Assembly: GCF_000255655.1 (NCBI RefSeq) | Contig: NZ_JH636435.1 | Coordinates: 2,674,570 to 2,738,569 of the forward strand | Origin: Schlesneria paludicola DSM 18645 | GTDB lineage: Bacteria; Planctomycetota; Planctomycetia; Planctomycetales; Planctomycetaceae | Length of the DNA stretch: 64,000 nt | Direction: 5' to 3' | Part shown: positions 41,759 through 53,200 of the stretch, in pieces | Layout: every line of letters starts with the position of its first letter | How positions within the stretch are numbered: the first letter of the stretch is position 1 | Made by a program: the position numbers and the translations under genes | The notes under the pieces: model-generated | Databases searched by the model: none | The model's input: only the letters and a program-made list of their open reading frames with translations | Told to the model about the DNA's origin: nothing

Positions 41759-43174
41759 TTAGCGTGCTGACACCAGTTCGGGAATGGCCGCACCCGTTTG
41801 AATAATGGGAATCGGACGACCAGAGTGATCGGTGAAGGCGACCTGTTCGGGGTCAATACCCAGATGGCGGTACATTGTGGCAAGAAAATCGCCTCGACCG
41901 ACGATTCGATCGGTGACGTCTTCGCCGCGAGAATCTGTGGCGCCGATGACTCGCCCGGTCGCAATCCCGCCACCGGCAAAGATCAGTGACGTGGCACGCG
42001 GCCAGTGATCGCGACCAGGTTGTTTGGTTCCTGCCGGGGCACTGGCGGTTCCCTCGCCGGTACTGACGTCGTAGTTGATTTTCGGAGTTCGCCCAAACTC
42101 CCCCAAAACAACAACCATGACTCGACGGTCCAGTCCGCGGTCGTAGAGATCTTCGATCAAGGAGCACACGGCGTGGTCATAGTACGGCGTCCGATGCTTC
42201 ATTCCGGCAAAGACATCATGATTTACGGCATGGTCGTCCCAGTTGCCGATTCGACCGCAAAGCGGACCATCGAACTGCACCGTCACCAGATCCACCCCGG
42301 CTTCGACGAGCCTTCGTGCCAAGAGGCAGCGCTGGCCCCACAAGTTCCGACCGTAACGGTCTCGCGTGGATTCGCTTTCTCTTGACAGATCGAAGGCTTC
42401 GCCCGTTGCCGGACTGGAAAGCATGTTCCAGGCTTGTGATTCGAACGAATCGAAAGCCGCCATGTTCCCCAATCGATCGGCGTCGCGGCGAAACAGGTCG
42501 AACTTCTTCCGCAGAGTCAGACGATCGCCCAGACGATCCAGTTTGGCCTGATCACTCACCGCCGTATTGGGCACTTTGAATTCAGGAGCGTTCGGATCAC
42601 CCGTCACGGCAAACGGCTCGTAGCTGGGCCCCAGATAGGCAGCACCTGAGTAATTGACGGCGGGAACCCCGATGTAATTCGGAATGGTCCGCCGACTGTC
42701 AAACCGCAAACGATGGGCGATGCTCAAAAAATCTGGATGATCGGGGCGATTTCGCAGTTCGCGAACTTCGTGCCCGGTAAACAGTTGTTGCGTCCCTTGT
42801 TGATGACAAAAGCCCGTATGTACCAGCGAACGTAGTACCGTGAACCGATCGGCAATGGCGGCGTGCCGCGGCAGCAGCTCGCAAATCTGCAGACCCTCGA
42901 CGTTCGTCGGAATGGTTGAAAAGGGACCGCGAAACTCGGATGGGGCATCGGGTTTTGGATCATATGTCTCAATGTGACTGGCACCGCCCGGCAACCAGAC
43001 GACAATGAGTGCTGTTCGTTCCTGCGGTTTCATCTCACTCGCGGTGACGGTGCGGGCACGGAACAACCCCGGCAGTGACAGACTTCCCAGTCCCGCCATC
43101 CCAAAACGCAATAACTCACGACGCGAAATCGGTCCGGAGCAGGGCGGAACAGAGCCGGATTTAGAGACTCTCAT
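41759..43174 (-). CDS. DUF1501 family protein, Tat-type leader
   Basis: A 471-residue DUF1501 protein with leader SRRELLRFGMAGLGSLSLPG. Signatures: VVWLPGGASHIETYDPKPDA, LVTVQFDGPLCGRIGNWDDH and GEFGRTPKINYDVSTGEG, then GRDHWPRATS. Compared with the other copies it has an extra loop (about 12 residues) between the TPKIN and GRDHWP blocks. Co-directional with the glycoside hydrolase downstream, hinting at a polysaccharide-related role, which is inference. Confidence 0.9.
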   Translation of the reverse strand: MRVSKSGSVPPCSGPISRRELLRFGMAGLGSLSLPGLFRARTVTASEMKPQERTALIVVWLPGGASHIETYDPKPDAPSEFRGPFSTIPTNVEGLQICELLPRHAAIADRFTVLRSLVHTGFCHQQGTQQLFTGHEVRELRNRPDHPDFLSIAHRLRFDSRRTIPNYIGVPAVNYSGAAYLGPSYEPFAVTGDPNAPEFKVPNTAVSDQAKLDRLGDRLTLRKKFDLFRRDADRLGNMAAFDSFESQAWNMLSSPATGEAFDLSRESESTRDRYGRNLWGQRCLLARRLVEAGVDLVTVQFDGPLCGRIGNWDDHAVNHDVFAGMKHRTPYYDHAVCSLIEDLYDRGLDRRVMVVVLGEFGRTPKINYDVSTGEGTASAPAGTKQPGRDHWPRATSLIFAGGGIATGRVIGATDSRGEDVTDRIVGRGDFLATMYRHLGIDPEQVAFTDHSGRPIPIIQTGAAIPELVSAR

Positions 43175-43609
43175 GCAAAGCGTTCCAAAACGTCGTGGCC
43201 AGAATCACATCAGCATCCTCTTGTGCGTCATGCCGCTCTGTCAAGTCGACTGGCATGCTTCATGATTTGGGGCACACGGCTCACGTCACGCGTTGCCACC
43301 ACCGAAGGGAGACTTGCAGGACCGCAATGCCACGTCGCCTTAGCCCCCGCGCATTCGATGGAAACGTTTCTCAAACATTCATTGCATGTTTTATTCCAGA
43401 AACCGAAGCCGCCCGCGAGACTCGATTGATCCTGAATATTGCGAATTGGACTCTTTTTTTCTCAGATTTTGTTTGGTATGAGTATAGACTGATTGTCTAA
43501 GTTCAATTGAACGAGACGATCCATTCACATCGATTTCGGCGGTGAAAATTGTTCGGATCGACCGCGCTGAAATGGCTTTTCGTCAATTGTCCACTTCAAG
43601 GAAGTTCGC
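43175..43609. other. Divergent promoter region between DUF1501 and MoxR genes
   Basis: About 435 bases. It must drive both the DUF1501/glycoside hydrolase pair (minus) and the MoxR operon (plus). An A/T-rich section around 43430-43510 is the most promoter-like part. No gene is supported. Confidence 0.45.
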
Positions 43610-44632
43610 ATGGCAGACTCGACGAGCCCGGTGACAGGCCTGAGCGATAATGATGTTGGTGCAATTGATCGTCTGCGAGACGCGTATGGTCGCCTGCGGA
43701 AAGAGCTATCCCGCGTCATCATCGGCCAGAACGATGTGATCGAACGCCTCGCCATTTGTATGTTTGCGCGTGGTCACGGGTTGCTGATGGGCGTGCCGGG
43801 TCTGGCGAAGACACTGCTGGTCAGCAAGCTGGCCGAAACGATGTCGCTGCACTTCAGCCGCATTCAATTTACGCCCGACCTGATGCCAATGGATATCACC
43901 GGAACGGACATTCTGCAGGACAATGCGGAAGGGCGACGCGAATTTCAATTTGTTCGCGGGCCGGTGTTCGCCAACATCGTGCTGGCCGACGAAATCAATC
44001 GCGCCCCACCAAAGACGCAGGCCGCGATGCTTGAGGCGATGCAGGAACAAAAGGTGACCGTCGTCGGAAAGACCTTTAAACTGGAATCGCCGTTTTTCGT
44101 ACTGGCCACTCAGAACCCGGTGGAACAGGAAGGAACATATCCGCTGCCCGAAGCACAGCTCGACCGCTTCATGTTTTTGATCGAACTGGACTATCCCTCG
44201 GAAGAGGAAGAAGTCCAGATTGCACGAACGACGACGGGAGATGCGTTGCCGGAGTTGAGTCACTTGTTGACGGCCGAGCAAATCATCGAGCATCAGCATC
44301 TGGTTCGTCGTGTTCCCGTACCGGATCATATTTACCAATATGCGGCAAAGCTGGTCCGTAAGACGCGGCCCCGCGGTGCGACGGCTCCTGAATGGCTGAA
44401 GCCGCTGGTGGCTTGGGGGGCGGGCCCCCGCGCCGTCCAATTCCTGATCCTGGGTGCGAAGGCCCGGGCGGCACTCCACGGCAGCTACATGGTTCGCCTT
44501 GAAGATATCCATGAAGTCGCCATACCGGTTCTGACCCATCGTGTCATCACGACGTTCGCCGCCCAGGCCGAAGGACTTGACGCCAAGCAGATTGTCAAAC
44601 GACTGATCGGTGAGTCGATGGAAGAAAAATAA
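43610..44632 (+). CDS. MoxR-family AAA+ ATPase
   Basis: A 340-residue ATPase. Walker A is GVPGLAKT (61-68), Walker B IVLADE (123-128), followed by the sensor 1 block LATQNPVEQEGTYPLPEAQL. MoxR proteins act as chaperones that load or activate partner proteins, commonly together with VWA-domain proteins encoded next door, as here. The ATG at 43610 has AAGGA at 7 bases. First gene of a run of ten on the plus strand. Confidence 0.95.
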   Translation: MADSTSPVTGLSDNDVGAIDRLRDAYGRLRKELSRVIIGQNDVIERLAICMFARGHGLLMGVPGLAKTLLVSKLAETMSLHFSRIQFTPDLMPMDITGTDILQDNAEGRREFQFVRGPVFANIVLADEINRAPPKTQAAMLEAMQEQKVTVVGKTFKLESPFFVLATQNPVEQEGTYPLPEAQLDRFMFLIELDYPSEEEEVQIARTTTGDALPELSHLLTAEQIIEHQHLVRRVPVPDHIYQYAAKLVRKTRPRGATAPEWLKPLVAWGAGPRAVQFLILGAKARAALHGSYMVRLEDIHEVAIPVLTHRVITTFAAQAEGLDAKQIVKRLIGESMEEK

Positions 44633-44707
44633 TTCAGCAGGTTTCGTTACCAATCAGGATGTTCATCCCCATACCGAGGTTTCGTCGCGTGTGAGTCCAC
44701 AATCAGG

Positions 44708-44754
44708 TTCATTCTTGTGTGCAATGGGCAGTGCCGGTCGCATACAAGAATGAA
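44708..44754 (+). repeat. Inverted repeat between MoxR and DUF58 genes
   Basis: Arms 44708-44722 and 44740-44754 (TTCATTCTTG and complement) pair over 15 bases with one mismatch around a 17-base loop. It lies in the 283-base gap after the MoxR gene. It could be a partial terminator that lowers downstream expression, or an mRNA processing site. Confidence 0.55.
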
Positions 44755-44915
44755 GATTCCTCGTTACGAAGAATCAGGTGTGGCACACAACACGAACGCC
44801 CAACCGTTTCTCACGAAAAGTCAAGAAGCGGTGGCCAGACGCGCGACGGTAAAATCGGTTGAAACGTCGAGCCCCCTGTGGACCTTGGCGAACGCAAAAA
44901 AGGAGAGCGGCGTCA

Positions 44916-45827
44916 ATGCTTGCTGATCGCCAGTCACGCAGTTTTATTGACACGAAAGTGTTGTCACGGCTGGCGGGGATTCCGTTATTCGCGCGGCGAC
45001 CGATGCAGGGCAATGTCTCGGGACGCCATGCCAGTCCACATCGCGGCTCCAGCGTCGAATTCGCCGAGTACCGGAAGTATGTCCCGGGCGATGACTTGCG
45101 ACGGCTGGATTGGCGCGCCTATGGGCGATCCGATCGCTTCTATGTGAAAGAATTTGAAGCCGACACGAATCTGCGGTGCTGTTTGGTTGTCGATACCAGC
45201 GGATCTATGAATTTTGGATCGACGGGGGTGACCAAAATTGAGTATGCCCGGCGGATCGCCGGAACCCTCGGATACCTCGCCTGCCAGCAGGGGGATGCCG
45301 TCGGGCTCGCATGCGTTTCGAAGGGGATCGTCCAAAACCTTCCCCCCAAACGGAATGCCGCACACTTGCGACTCATTCTGGACATGCTGGAGCAGGCGCA
45401 ACCCAAGGGGGAAACCAAGCTGGCCGACGTTCTGCACGAATTGGCCGAGACCATTCGACAGCGTGCACTGGTCGTCATCCTGTCGGATCTGTTCATCGAG
45501 CCCGAGTTGCTGCGTGGCTGCTTTCAGCACCTGCGATTCCGTCATCACGATGCGGCGGTGTTCCATCTCCTCGATCCGCTCGAACTGAACTTTCAGTTCC
45601 GTCGTCCGATGCGATTTCTGGATATGGAGGGCGGCCCCGCCATCTTTGCCGAACCGAACGATATCGCCGATCGTTATGATAAGGCTTTGCAGTTGTACCT
45701 GACGCAACTGAAACAAGTGATGCTCGAATCGGCTGTCGATTATCACCGAGTGACGATCGACGAGAATTACGAACAAGTGCTCGCTCGCTTTCTCGTCGGC
45801 CGGGCCCAAGCCAAGGGGATGCGATGA
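44916..45827 (+). CDS. DUF58 domain protein with VWA fold
   Basis: A 303-residue protein. The DUF58 signature YVPGDDLRRLDWRAYGR is at 55-71, and a VWA metal site follows (VVDTSGSM, Asp93). DUF58 proteins partner with MoxR ATPases. The ATG at 44916 has AAGGAGAG upstream; the frame is open 19 codons earlier. Its stop overlaps the next start as ATGA. Confidence 0.92.
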   Translation: MLADRQSRSFIDTKVLSRLAGIPLFARRPMQGNVSGRHASPHRGSSVEFAEYRKYVPGDDLRRLDWRAYGRSDRFYVKEFEADTNLRCCLVVDTSGSMNFGSTGVTKIEYARRIAGTLGYLACQQGDAVGLACVSKGIVQNLPPKRNAAHLRLILDMLEQAQPKGETKLADVLHELAETIRQRALVVILSDLFIEPELLRGCFQHLRFRHHDAAVFHLLDPLELNFQFRRPMRFLDMEGGPAIFAEPNDIADRYDKALQLYLTQLKQVMLESAVDYHRVTIDENYEQVLARFLVGRAQAKGMR

Positions 45828-47806
45828 GCTTTCTGCATCCCTGGATGCTGTGGGCGCTGCCACTGATCGCGCTGCCCATCATTATCCATCTGATCAACCA
45901 ACGGCGGTTCCAGACGATTCAATGGGCGGCCATGATGTTTCTGCTCGCCGCCCATCGCATGGCGCGCGGATATTCCCGACTGCGGCAGTGGCTGATCATG
46001 GCGTTCCGCATGCTGGCCGTCGCGGGACTTCTGATTGCCGTTGCGCGACCGCTGGCGAGTGGCTGGCTGGGACTGACCGCGGGCGGCAAAGCGGATACGA
46101 CAATCGTGCTGCTGGATCGATCGCCGAGTATGCAGCAGCGTGGAGCGGGAACGGGTGGTTCCAAGCTGGACACGGGCAAGCAGCAACTTGTCAACACGTT
46201 GCAGACGCTGGGCTCTGAACGCTGGGTACTGATTGAAAGTACCTCGCGCGAGCCGCAAGAATTGGACTCGCCCGCCGCGTTGATGAATGTACCGAACGCC
46301 GGCCCCGCCAGTTCACCCGCCGATCTGCCGATGATGCTTCAAGCGGCCCATGACTACATTCGTGGGAATCGCGCTGGCCGTACCGAGATTTGGGTCTGCT
46401 CTGACTTACGGGAAAACGACTGGACATCCGAAAGCGGTCGCTGGTCGACACTACGCGACGCGTTTCTCGAGTTCCCGCAAGGGGTTCGCTTTCATCTGCT
46501 GGCCTATCCCCAATTGCCCGCGACCAATATGTCGATCCGGGTGACGGAAGTCAGTCGACAAGCGACAAGCGACGGTGCTGAACTGGTCGTCTCATTGAAG
46601 TTGACCCGCTACGGCTCCGACGAAGAAAAACTCACAGTGCCGGTGGAATTCGACATCGAAGGGGCTCGTTCCGTCGTCAGCGTCGAACTGAATGGTGCGA
46701 CCGCCGAACTCAAGCATCACCGGATTCCCCTTGAGAAAACCCGCGAACGAGGCTGGGGACGCGTTTCGATCCCTGCCGACGCGAATCCATCGGATGATGA
46801 TTTCTACTTTGTCTTCGACAATCCACCGCCGCGAAGAACAATCATCGTCGCTGAAGATCCCCAGGTTGAACGGCCGCTGCAACTCGCGGCGGCGATCGCC
46901 CCGGAACCGACGATCCGCTGTGAAGCGGAAGTGATTGGTGTGGAACAACTGCAGTCCGTCGAATGGGAAACCGTGTCGCTCGTGCTGTGGCAGGCGTCAC
47001 TTCCAGACGGCGGCGACGCAGAAATCCTGCAGAATTATGTCGATCGGGGGGGGCAGGCTGTGTTTCTGCCACCACGAAATCCGACTCAGCATGAACTGTT
47101 CGGCATGCGTTGGGACACCTGGACCGCATCGAATGACAATATTCCCATCGAGACCTGGCGCGGAGACGAAGATCTGCTCAGCCGGACACTCAGCGGTGCC
47201 GCGCTGCCGGTCGGCCAACTGGAGATTCATCAGTACTGCGGAATGACGGGCGAACACACACCGCTCGCAACCCTCAGGGGTGGAGCTCCACTATTGGCAC
47301 GCGTCCCGACGAAGCAGGGCGGGGTCTACTTCTGGGCCACAACGCCGGCGCCGCGCGATTCGTCAATGGCGAGCGGTGGTGTAGTTCTGTATGCCTTCGT
47401 GCAAAGGGCGCTCGCAGCGGGCGCACTCGTGCTGGGAAAGGCACGGCAACTCAATGCGGGCGACGCAGCAGGAGAATCCCCTTCAACCTGGACGCCGCTG
47501 GCCGAGGGCGATCAAGGGCTTTCCACCGAATCGCTGTATCATCGCGGCGTGTACAGCTCCAACGATCGACTGCTAGCAGTCAATCGGCCGGAAATCGAAG
47601 ACGAAGCCCGCGTCCTGACGGATGGTCGCGTGGCAGAACTCTTTAAAGGCCTGAACTTTGCGCGTGTCGATGATCAGGCAGGCAGCCTGATGTCGCTCAT
47701 TCAAGAAATTTGGCGGGTCTTTTTGCTGACAATGTTAATCTCACTGGTTGCCGAAGCGATCCTGTGCATGCCAAAACCGGCTCGCCTTACGAGGGCCGCC
47801 GCATGA
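45824..47806 (+). CDS. BatA-type membrane protein with VWA domain
   Basis: A 660-residue protein with an N-terminal BatA domain: two helices (about 5-22 and 56-75) with the typical PIIIHLINQRRF between. A VWA metal site DRSPS (98-102) follows, then a long extracytoplasmic region and a last helix near 635-652. In aerotolerance-type (Bat) and related operons these proteins are membrane partners of MoxR. Start and stop both overlap neighbours as ATGA, so the three genes are tightly coupled. Confidence 0.88.
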   Translation: MSFLHPWMLWALPLIALPIIIHLINQRRFQTIQWAAMMFLLAAHRMARGYSRLRQWLIMAFRMLAVAGLLIAVARPLASGWLGLTAGGKADTTIVLLDRSPSMQQRGAGTGGSKLDTGKQQLVNTLQTLGSERWVLIESTSREPQELDSPAALMNVPNAGPASSPADLPMMLQAAHDYIRGNRAGRTEIWVCSDLRENDWTSESGRWSTLRDAFLEFPQGVRFHLLAYPQLPATNMSIRVTEVSRQATSDGAELVVSLKLTRYGSDEEKLTVPVEFDIEGARSVVSVELNGATAELKHHRIPLEKTRERGWGRVSIPADANPSDDDFYFVFDNPPPRRTIIVAEDPQVERPLQLAAAIAPEPTIRCEAEVIGVEQLQSVEWETVSLVLWQASLPDGGDAEILQNYVDRGGQAVFLPPRNPTQHELFGMRWDTWTASNDNIPIETWRGDEDLLSRTLSGAALPVGQLEIHQYCGMTGEHTPLATLRGGAPLLARVPTKQGGVYFWATTPAPRDSSMASGGVVLYAFVQRALAAGALVLGKARQLNAGDAAGESPSTWTPLAEGDQGLSTESLYHRGVYSSNDRLLAVNRPEIEDEARVLTDGRVAELFKGLNFARVDDQAGSLMSLIQEIWRVFLLTMLISLVAEAILCMPKPARLTRAAA

Positions 47807-50019
47807 ACACTGTTCGCTCACTCACATTTATCTGGGCACCATGGGTGATTGTGGCGTCCGTCCTGGTCGTCGCAGTCACGGCGGGACTTTGTTTCCTCGC
47901 GTGGAAACGCACCGGATTCCGACGTTCAATCGGAATTTTGGAACTTTTGCGATTCTCGATCGTCTGTCTCGTCGCGGTACTGTTCAATCAGCCGGAATGG
48001 GTCGAAGAATTCCGTCCTGAAGAAAAGCCGACGATTGCCGTGCTCTGGGACCATTCGGCCAGCATGGAGACACGCGACGTGACCAATACGGAACCACCTT
48101 CGACGACGGTGACCACGCGCCGCGAAGCGATCCAGCAACTGACGCAACCCGAGTTCTGGAGCTCGTTGCAACAGAAACAAAGCGTCGTGATCCAGTCGTT
48201 CGGTGGCGCCGACCCCAATTCGGCGAGTGCGGCGATTCATGGTACGAATTTGAACGAACCACTCGCCGAAGCGCCGCGACAATTCAAGAATCTGCGGGCG
48301 ATTGTGATGGCGTCAGACGGTGACTGGAACGAAGGGGAACCACCCGTCCAGGCGGCATCGGCGCTGCGTCTGAAAGGCATCCCGGTCTTTACGATTCCCG
48401 TCGGCAGCTCATCCCGCTTGCCAGACGTCGAGCTCTTGAGTCTCGACTCGCCGACCTTTGGCATCACCGGAAAGTCGATTCGTATCCCATTCACCATCGA
48501 CAGCACACTACCGCGTGAGCATGTCACGACGGTCGTCTTGAAAACATCCGATGGAGACGAAGTCACCAAAGAAATTCGCATCGCCCCGATGGGCCGCACC
48601 AGTGAATGGCTGATCTGGAAGCCGAAGACCACCGGCGATTACACCCTGTCGCTCGAAATCCCGAAACAGCCCGATGAACTGGTTCCCGACAACAACAAAC
48701 TGTCGACGCCAATCGCGATTCGCGAAGAGAAATTGCGCGTCCTCGTCGTCGAATCGTTGCCACGATGGGAATATCGATATCTGCGAAATGCGCTTTCGCG
48801 CGATCCGGGTGTCGAAGTTTCGTGCCTGTTGTTTCATCCCGGGTTGAGTAAAGCGGGGGGCGGCAACAAAGATTACATCAAGCAATTCCCGAAAGGTCTC
48901 GACGAACTTTCCAAGTTCGACGTCGTCTTTCTGGGGGATGTGGGCATGGAAGATGGACAGCTCTCGGCCGAGGATTGCCGCTTGCTGAAGGGATTGGTCG
49001 AACACCAGGCAAGCGGCCTGGTGTTCATGCCCGGTTGGCAGGGAAAACAGGCATCACTCGTGGAGAGCGAAGTGGGAGATCTGTGTCCGGTTGTCTTCGA
49101 TCATTCGCAACCCGGCGGCTGGGGTTCACGCACCGCCAGTCACTTCGAACTGACCGAACTGGGTCGACGCAGTCTGCTGACGAAACTGGCCGATACCCAA
49201 GATGACAACATCGAAGTCTGGGAAGGATTACCCGGTTTCCAATGGTATGCCCCCGCACTGCGTGCCAAAGCCGGCTGCGAAGTTCTGGCGGTCCATAAAG
49301 ACGTCTCCAACGAGTTCGGCCGGTTACCGCTATTGGCCACACGCACGTTCGGGGCCGGCAAGGTTCTCTTTATGGGAACCGACGGTGCCTGGCGCTGGCG
49401 AAAAGGGGTCGAAGACAAATACCACTATCGCTTTTGGGGACAGGTGGTACGCTGGATGGCCTATCAGCGGAACATGGCCAAGGGCGAGACAATGCGATTG
49501 TATTACTCACCTGAACAGCCTCAGGTTCGTCAAACGATCGCCCTGAGTGCCAATGTGATGGAAAAAAGCGGCGAACCATTGCCGAAAGGTGATGTCACCG
49601 CCCGCATCGTCGCTCCGTCAGGTAAGGCCGAAACCGTTCGCTTTTCGTCCTCAGGCGACGAGTGGGGGGCGTTCGCTTCACGCTTCACGGCAGAAGAGCC
49701 TGGTAAGCATGAAGTCACGCTCACGTGTAAACAAACGGGTGCCGTTCTGGATGCCACGTTCTTTGTGCAGGGATCGGCCATCGAACGAATCGGACGTGCC
49801 GCGCGACCGGAAGTTCTGGAAGAGATCGCTCGAGTCTCGCAAGGCCAGACGATGACGCTTGATCGGCTAGAGCAGGTACTCAAAACACTGGCGGCGTTGC
49901 CGGAGCCACCGCCGTCCGTTCGTCGAGTTCAGTTGTGGTGTCATCCGTTCGTCGCCTCGGTGCTGGTGTTGCTGCTGGGGGCGTTCTGGATTGGTCGAAA
50001 AGTTGTCGGATTGATTTAG
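47803..50019 (+). CDS. VWA and glutamine-amidotransferase-like membrane protein
   Basis: A 738-residue membrane protein. Two N-terminal helices (about 10-33 and 45-63) precede a VWA domain with DHSAS (83-87). The part from about 310 (VLVVESLPRWEYRYLRNAL ... VVFLGDVGMED) has the class I glutamine-amidotransferase-like fold often found in such proteins, without a catalytic Cys that I can identify. A C-terminal helix is present near 715-735. I took the ATG at 47803 because it overlaps the previous stop (ATGA); the frame is open to 47710. Part of the MoxR system. Confidence 0.85.
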   Translation: MNTVRSLTFIWAPWVIVASVLVVAVTAGLCFLAWKRTGFRRSIGILELLRFSIVCLVAVLFNQPEWVEEFRPEEKPTIAVLWDHSASMETRDVTNTEPPSTTVTTRREAIQQLTQPEFWSSLQQKQSVVIQSFGGADPNSASAAIHGTNLNEPLAEAPRQFKNLRAIVMASDGDWNEGEPPVQAASALRLKGIPVFTIPVGSSSRLPDVELLSLDSPTFGITGKSIRIPFTIDSTLPREHVTTVVLKTSDGDEVTKEIRIAPMGRTSEWLIWKPKTTGDYTLSLEIPKQPDELVPDNNKLSTPIAIREEKLRVLVVESLPRWEYRYLRNALSRDPGVEVSCLLFHPGLSKAGGGNKDYIKQFPKGLDELSKFDVVFLGDVGMEDGQLSAEDCRLLKGLVEHQASGLVFMPGWQGKQASLVESEVGDLCPVVFDHSQPGGWGSRTASHFELTELGRRSLLTKLADTQDDNIEVWEGLPGFQWYAPALRAKAGCEVLAVHKDVSNEFGRLPLLATRTFGAGKVLFMGTDGAWRWRKGVEDKYHYRFWGQVVRWMAYQRNMAKGETMRLYYSPEQPQVRQTIALSANVMEKSGEPLPKGDVTARIVAPSGKAETVRFSSSGDEWGAFASRFTAEEPGKHEVTLTCKQTGAVLDATFFVQGSAIERIGRAARPEVLEEIARVSQGQTMTLDRLEQVLKTLAALPEPPPSVRRVQLWCHPFVASVLVLLLGAFWIGRKVVGLI

Positions 50020-50205
50020 CCATCTGTGGAAGTCAGATGGAACAGCATCTCGAAAGCGGTAGGGTTCTTGTCGACAAGACATCGTTGAGACCCATCACCA
50101 CGATTTGCACAGATGCTGAAGATGTTGAACAAGCAGATTTCGCCTCGCAGTTACGACGCGAACAATCGAGATTGTGATCGGTTCGGTTTCCAGGAGATAA
50201 TCGAG

Positions 50206-53200
50206 ATGAGTTCCTCACCGCCGAATTCAGAATTGAAACTGCCGGTATCGCTGCAAACACAGTTGCATGATTTTCGTCGCCGGGTTTGGACGATCAAATC
50301 CATCGAAGCGGCTTGCGGAGCATTGTTCGGCGTCATTGTCTCGTTCCTGATAGTCTTCGGCCTGGACCGTGTCATCGATACGCCCGCAGTCGCGCGCCTG
50401 GCCATTTTCGCGGTCGCAGTCGCAGGATGTGCGTTCGTTCCAATTTATCTGCATCGCTGGATCTGGTGCCATCGACGGTTGGAACAATTGGCCCGACTGC
50501 TCAGCCGACGGCATCCCAGTATCGGCGATCAAATGCTGGGGATCATTGAACTCGTTCGTAACGAACTCGAACAACAGCGTTCCCGTGCCCTGTGCGAGGC
50601 GGCGATTCAACAAGTCGCTGAAGTCGCGGCGAAACGCAATTTTCAAGATGCGGTCCCCCATCCACGACATCGGCTTTGGGCCTGGATGGCGGGAATTCCG
50701 ACCGTCGTAGCGGCCGCAGTACTGATCGCGTTTCCGACGGCGGCCTCCAATGCGTGGGCCCGGTTCGTCACACCTTGGCAACCGATTTCCCGCTATACGT
50801 TCACCCAGGTCGAACCCCTGAACGATCGCCTCGTCGTGCCGCACGGAGAACCGGTGGTTGTCCCCGTGCGCCTGGTTGATCAATCACCGTGGCAGCCAAC
50901 CCGGGGAACAGTCCGAATTGGAAGTCAACTGCCGGTCACGGCGGAGCTGAACGAACGGCAGTACGCGTTCTCGCTTCCGCCGCAAATCGATGCCGGGCGA
51001 CTGGATCTGAACATCGGCGATGCACAACAGCATGTCCGCCTGGAACCAATGCTGCGTCCAGAACTCACGCACGTCACCGCCGATATCCATCTACCTGCCT
51101 ATCTTGGACGACCGCAAACATTGCACAAAGACGTTCGAGGCGGAGTGCTGACCGTCGTCAATGGCAGCAATGCCACACTGACGGCCACCGCTAATCGCAA
51201 CCTTGTCGAAGGAACTTGGGGAACTGCCGATCGGCCCGATGACAAACTGGCCGCCGTCAGCAGTACCGCCACACCGTCAGACACGATGCAAAGCCCCTCA
51301 ATCGCATTTGATGCGTCGCAGAAAATCCTGTTCCAATGGAAAGACGAATTTGGGTTGATGGGAAAAGAACCATTGACTGTAACCGTGAATGCACGCGAAG
51401 ACGAAGTCCCTTCGCTTTCGTGTGAGGATCTGCCACGAAATAAAGTGATCATCGATTCCGAAACACTCACCTTCAAAATTCGGGCGCAAGATGACTTTGG
51501 CGTGAAACAGGTCGGCATCGAATGGAAAGGGATTGAAGACCCCGCCGTCTCAAAACGCGCGAAGGGTGAACGAATGCTGGCCGCGGGCGGTAATGAACTG
51601 GAACAGCTGGAACTGACAGGCACCTTCTGTGCCAAGACTCTGGAGATTGAACCTCAGCCACTAAGTGTGCGGCTGTTCGTGGAAGACTACTTCCCGGGAC
51701 GCCCTCGCACGTACTCGCAGCCGTATGTTCTGTACGTTTTAAATGCCGAACAACATTCGATCTGGTTGACGGAGCAACTGAGCAAATGGCATCGACAGTC
51801 CCTGGAAGTGCGCGATCGCGAAATGCAATTGCATCACACGAACCAGGAACTGCGAATGTTGTCGACCGAGCAGCTTGATCAGCCCGACAATCGCCGACGA
51901 ATCGAAACCCAGTCGAACGCCGAACGTGCCAATGGCCGCCGCCTTACGGGACTGGTGAACGGGGGCGAAGACCTGATCCGCCAGGCGATGCGGAACCCCG
52001 AATTCGGTGTCGGCCACCTCGAAAAATGGGCCGAGATGCTGCAGATCCTGCGCGATATCTCTGGCAACCGAATGCCGAGTGTCGCTGACCTGTTGAAACA
52101 ATCGTCTCAGGCCGCAGCCGCAGTTGCCGAGCAGACTCCGAAACCAACCGGCCCGGTTGCCGGTCAGTCGCGCAGCAGCCCAGGCGCCGGTGAGCCGAAA
52201 ACGCCGGATGACAGCAAACCGAAGCCACCGGTTCCCACCGTCGCCGACGGTGAATCCTCGCAGAATCCGGCCAAGAAGAAAGATGGTCCGCCGGAAGAAC
52301 CCAGCAAGAGCAAATCGAATCCGCGGCTGACATTGCCTGTCACCACGATCATGACGGCAGGCGACAACAAACCCCAGCCACCAGCCCCCGCAGCGGAAAA
52401 GCTGGATGAAGCAATCAAAGTCCAACAGGACTTGCTCGCCGAGTTCGACAAGATCGCCGACGAGCTGAACAAAGTTCTGGCGAATCTTGAGGGAAGTACC
52501 CTCGTCAAACGACTGAAAGCAGCTTCTCGCAAACAGTATGTCGTTGCAGGAAAGATCGGCGAGCAAATTAATGGCGGATTCGGACAGAAATCAAAACCAG
52601 CCGGCCCCGTCCGCGATGCCTTGTCAGAGATCTCAAAACAAGAACTGGATAGCAGTCACGAGGTCTCGCTGATCATGGATGACATGCAGTCGTACTTTGA
52701 ACGACGACGATACCAGCGTTTCAAAACCGTGCTGGATGACATGCGAGATCAGGATGCGATCGGCAGCATTCGACAACTCAGCGACGATGTCCGCACGGAA
52801 ACAGGCTTTTCGATCGCGCAGGCGGAATTCTGGTCCGATACGTTTGATCGCTGGGCGGATGATTTGGTTGATCCCGCCTGCTGTGGAAAATGTCCGGGCT
52901 GCAAGTCCAAAGCCAGTTTGCCGCCGTCGATCGTGCTGGAAGCCATGCAGATTCTGGAAGCCGAAGTCGCCCTGCGGGAAGAGACCCGCGTCGCCGAACA
53001 AGCCCGCGCTGCAGTCGCGGTGGAAGAGTACGGTGATCAAGCGAAAAAGCTGTCGCTCGCCCAGGATGCCCTGTCCGAACGTGTCACAAAGTTGATCGAA
53101 AGAATCCGCGAATTGCCCGATGCGGAAACCGAGTTCTTCAAGGAGATCAAACTCCTCGGAGAAGTCGAAGTCGTCATGGACGACGCGACGGAAATTCTGG

